Shown here piece by piece: positions 56,691-64,000 of a stretch of DNA of 64,000 nt. The position numbers and the translations under genes were made by a program. Positions within the stretch are counted from its first letter, which is position 1, and the number at the start of each line of letters is the position of its first letter. This DNA comes from Spirodela intermedia (lineage: Eukaryota > Streptophyta > Magnoliopsida > Alismatales > Araceae), in the NCBI GenBank assembly GCA_902729315.2, contig LR746268.1, positions 6,555,501-6,619,500 of the forward strand, read 5' to 3'. A model generated the notes under the pieces. The model was not told the origin of the DNA. It was given only the letters and a program-made list of their open reading frames with translations, and ran no database searches.

Positions 56691-58264
56691 CTCCACTTAT
56701 GTGTATAAACCTTAGACATTGATGTATATACTATCACACACAAATATAATTTCTTACTTATATTAGATTCCCTTTCTCACACCTCTTTATCAAGTTCTCA
56801 TAAAAAAAATATCATTATTGTTTCTTCCAACTATGAATCTTAATTTTGCAATCAGGTTGTTGCATACCTTAATTCATGTGTGGCAATGAAGATTTAATTA
56901 CATAATTTAGAATTGATTAATATTTTATGAGTTGCGCCTTTACTAGCTTACAAGCATATTATTAGTTGTCACTAGATTTACAAAATGAAATATAGATCTG
57001 ATGATGCTCAGACAGCATAAAGCTTGTCTTTTTGTCAAAAAATACACTCAAGAAGGCATTGATTTTTAGGAAATTTTATCATATTGTCAAATTTTAACTA
57101 GTATATTACACGAATATTTGTAACCAAACACAATTAAAATGTTAAAAATGGTATTCTCAATTGCGACATATTTGAAGTAGGTAGGCTACATAGACTTTCT
57201 TTTGAATTATCATTGTAAGGAGAAGTCATCAGCTCATTAAGTTATTGTTATTTGTAATTACATAAATCAATTTTTAAGATTTGACATGTGTATAAGTAGT
57301 GGTACTTCAAATTATCAATGTTGTTGACTACATTCAAGTTCAATAAAAAAAATGGATTATTTATTATTTACAAAAGAGTATCATATGTCAATGATTTATA
57401 ATAAAGGGACCTTTTATTACTAACATTAATATTTTGAAAGCATTGATGAGTCATTGATTCAAGATTAATGATCTTGGAAATTAGATTTTTTTTTTGGATT
57501 TAGAATTTACACATTCATCAATATGAATTAATCTCTTAGTGTTAATACACTCTATATCTATTTTAAGATACAGATTTATTGATTCTAATTTGCCTTTATC
57601 TTTATAAACCTTCATACCTATTTAGATTTCACCACTAGATAAATACTTGAAGATACATCACAATGTAAAAAATTGATTGAAAGACTCTTCTATTTAGCAC
57701 TACACAACTTGATATCATCTTTGTAGTTCAAAGACTAAAAAAGCATGTCTCACCATCGACACCTAGTTTTAATTCATGTATCACAACTTTGTGTCCTTTG
57801 CTTCCCTTACTAAGTCTAATTCCATGATTATTCTTCTTCACTTAACCTTCTCTAAAATTTCACATATTTTCCACTAATGAGTGGGTTTCATATTCTTATT
57901 CTCATAAATAAGTCACTGATTATTACCTTTCTCTTAAAGATTCACTAATTTCTTTGAAAATGATGAAGCAATCAACATTATGTTTCTCAACTCTTGAAGC
58001 CAAATATTGAATATTAGATGTCACTACTAGATTTTGCTGGATTTTCGCATCACAAGACTGCTTTCAACAATTTTGTTTCATGACAAACAAGCCCTCATTC
58101 ATCTTACTTCTGATTCAGCAAGCACAATGAGATCAACTAAAATTTTGTTCATTCTAAGCTAATTGTTAAATTCATCAAAGTACTTTGAATTCAAGAGAAA
58201 CATCAATTAGTTGACATTTCCATCAAATCATTATGAGTTAGTTCTCTTTGCTTTTTATTATATT
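56691..58264. other. AT-rich intergenic stretch
   Basis: No gene, RNA or element end is recognised. Short words shared with R (for example around 57720-57760) suggest further decayed R-like sequence. Confidence 0.4.
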
Positions 58265-58400
58265 GAACAAGTGTCCCTTGTATGTGTAAGTGATTCAATA
58301 TACGAGAGGAAATGAAAGTCATGAATAAGAGAGTCATTTTCTCTTTTCCCTTTTTCTCTCCACAAATATTTTTCTCATCCATCATACAAGTAATATAATA
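58265..58400. repeat. Repeat R left-end copy R4
   Basis: Parallels 54285-54420 (GTGTAAGTGATT, GAAATGAAAGTCATGAATA, TTTTTCTCTCCACAAAT). Only the left ~135 bp of R is present. Confidence 0.65.
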
Positions 58401-58780
58401 TTGTCTTATTTTGAGGATGTTGGAAAGATTAGTCCCTTGACAATAATGATATTTATATCAAAAAAATAAACGACTGTGACAAGGCCCATTAAATCTCATT
58501 TCATATTAACGAGAATTTCCTAAGCATTGCATGAGGGCATCAGCAAACGCTCAAAGGATATGAATACCAGTCCACATCAAGTCAGCTACAGACCTGAATA
58601 AAAGTGAGTCGCATGATCCTAGTGACCCATTTTGTATCGTCTGATGTGAGTAACCTTTTCCTCTCTCTCTCGCCTGATCGGGCGTTACTGGGGTTTGACC
58701 CAGATCCTCAGAAAAGAAGCTGACAACGGAATATTCAGGATCTTTGGTCATAGAAGAGGAAGCAGACCAAGGTAGAAGGC

Positions 58781-60693
<1,913 letters not shown>

Positions 60694-61205
60694 CTCTCTC
60701 ACTCTCTCTCTCCCCCTCTTCAGCGTCGTGCGTTCGTCATCGTGAATTCCGATCCCTGGGGACAACAAGTTGAACCTAGGCTTCGATGCAATCCGACCCC
60801 CGGTGGCGGGCGACGAGAAATGCCATGGACACGATCGCCCCGTTCTTCTCTCTTCTCCCAACGCCAACCTCTCGCCGCTGCTCCGATCATCACAAGCGCT
60901 TCCACACACTGCGGCACCACCCGCACCGACCGCCCCCCAACCTCTCCTCCCCTCCGCTGGCTCCCTAGGAGAGAAGTTGGGGGGAAGGAGAGAGAAATAA
61001 AAGAGAACCAAGAGGAAGAACGGGCTCATCGCTTGCTAATTAAATCGTTAAATACGCCGCTTGAAATTTTGATTTATAATATGATAAAAAAACGACGGCG
61101 CAGACGTCACTGCTCGCGTCACAGAGAGGACACCATGTCGACACCATGAACAAGCACAGGTTAAGACCAAGAACAAGGGCAGCACGGGGGCCTTGGTAGC
61201 AAATC
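60694..61205. promoter_or_regulatory. Upstream region of OPR copy G / 3' flank of copy E
   Basis: A CT-rich leader-like tract (60694-60722) lies directly upstream of the copy G ATG. Sequence near 61090 (GACGGCGCAGACGTCACTGC) recurs at about 41380 in the 3' flank of copy C, supporting duplication of gene plus flank. Confidence 0.5.
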
Positions 61206-61247
61206 TGGGGGCTTTTATTTGTAGGGTCTACGAATGGAGTCTGAAAA

Positions 61248-62778
<1,531 letters not shown>

Positions 62779-63765
62779 CTCCGTCGCTCTTCTTCCTCCG
62801 CCGCGACCTCGAGTGCCTCTCTCCTCTCCTCCGATACCTACCATGGGTGGTGATCGAGGATGTCTTTTATTGCATGGGGGACTGCGTGGGCGGCGATGCT
62901 CGCCGGCTTGGCCTTCTCGAGGTCTTCCAGTTGTCGGCTAGAGAGTGATGAGGGGGGAACCGTGGACCGCCGGTTCCGCCGCCGAACGACCAGCGGAATA
63001 TGGCCAGCATCTGTCCAAGTGGCCGGCTGCTGCGGGGGGCGGGCAATGGCAGTCGTCCCTGCAGTTGAACGAGATCAAAATGTAGTCCTGGAGCATATCC
63101 TTTTTTCCTTTTTCATTTGGAGAAATTGCCTGTAAATTTCCTTCTTCATTTGGACCCAACTTTTTGCGGTTTCATGACATCATCACATACGTAGTACCGT
63201 CCACATCGGCATTAACAACGCATGCATCCTTTGAATCCAATGAACCAGCATCTATGCTGTCTCTTCCGGACGCCACCGAGACGTGAGCGCTGCCGTCATC
63301 TTGGGCTGCGACGATGGCTGTCAAAACGTTTGACTTAATAATGCCCACGCCCCGAGCCCGAATCATTCTCCGATTAGCCCCCCAGCCTCCCCTCAGCGAT
63401 GAACCTAGACCTTTTTCCGGGCCCCAACTCAGGCGGCAGAAGCCTTCTAGATCCTCCTCCCACGCTGCAGGACACTTCGCACCGCAGTGGAGGAGCTGAC
63501 CGGCGAGATGGGAGGGGACAACGTAGAGGTCTCCTCAGCCGTTGGGTATCCACTCTGGAGGGATTGGTCCGTCTCCATTATTGCCACTTGCTGATCTATT
63601 TTCCGGTCAATAATGTACACTTTTTTATCTTTGACAATTATTCGATAGCATGAACAGTTTGGATCACCTCTCAATACATCATTTACTGTCCCTCGATCCA
63701 AATATCATCTCCGTGGATGAGCAGACGATAAGGGATGGTGCAGGAGAAGGCTGGATGTGTTCCTT
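62779..63765. other. Spacer between OPR copies E and H
   Basis: The upstream region of copy E and the 3' flank of copy H. It is GC-rich at first and then mixed. Short open frames exist on both strands without recognised motifs, and no gene is called. Confidence 0.5.

Positions 63766-64000
<235 letters not shown>

Overview
The window is nuclear DNA from a flowering plant. All genes are spliced with GT-AG introns (plus two GC-AG introns), and the families are plant-specific: STIG1-like, DUF579 xylan methyltransferase, augmin subunit 5, GDSL lipase and a 12-oxophytodienoate reductase (OPR) cluster. Some genes have very GC-rich coding exons (STIG1-like, DUF579, GDSL, OPR) and others are AT-rich (AUG5, RABD1). 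That two-class GC pattern suggests a monocot, but this is inference and no species is claimed.

The first 37 kb is gene-dense. In order it holds: the 5' part of an NDUFAF5-like methyltransferase (-), a STIG1-like secreted Cys-rich protein (-), a plastid-type double GST/glutaredoxin-fold protein (+), a DUF579 glucuronoxylan methyltransferase-like gene (+), a RABD1-type Rab GTPase (+), a DDX55/Spb4-like DEAD-box helicase (-), AUGMIN subunit 5 (+), a GDSL esterase/lipase (-) and an SDH6-like mitochondrial complex II subunit (+). The exon models given were built by hand from splice sites. They keep frame throughout and give family-typical lengths. The helicase and AUG5 genes are divergent and share a promoter of about 390 bp that contains a perfect 22-bp palindrome.

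From 38 kb to the window end lies a tandem array of class-I-type OPR (Old Yellow Enzyme) genes, all on the minus strand. Two copies are intact in frame (58.8-60.7 kb and 61.2-62.8 kb) and one runs off the right edge. At least five are pseudogenes or fragments. Two subtypes alternate: type I (exons 2 and 3 separate) and type II (exons 2 and 3 fused). The intact type I copy has lost exactly the codon of the conserved active-site Tyr.

The middle of the array (44-58 kb) is AT-rich and decayed. It holds an unclassified dispersed repeat ('R'; copies near 40.6, 46.0, 54.3 and 58.3 kb), a broken Ty3/gypsy gag region, a broken Ty1/copia RNase H region with a probable 3' LTR, and heavily C-to-T-decayed OPR fragments. 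Three OPR remnants join R at the same point in OPR exon 2, which suggests one insertion followed by segmental duplication. This history, the Tyr-less OPR, the two GC-AG introns and the palindromic promoter are the most interesting points.
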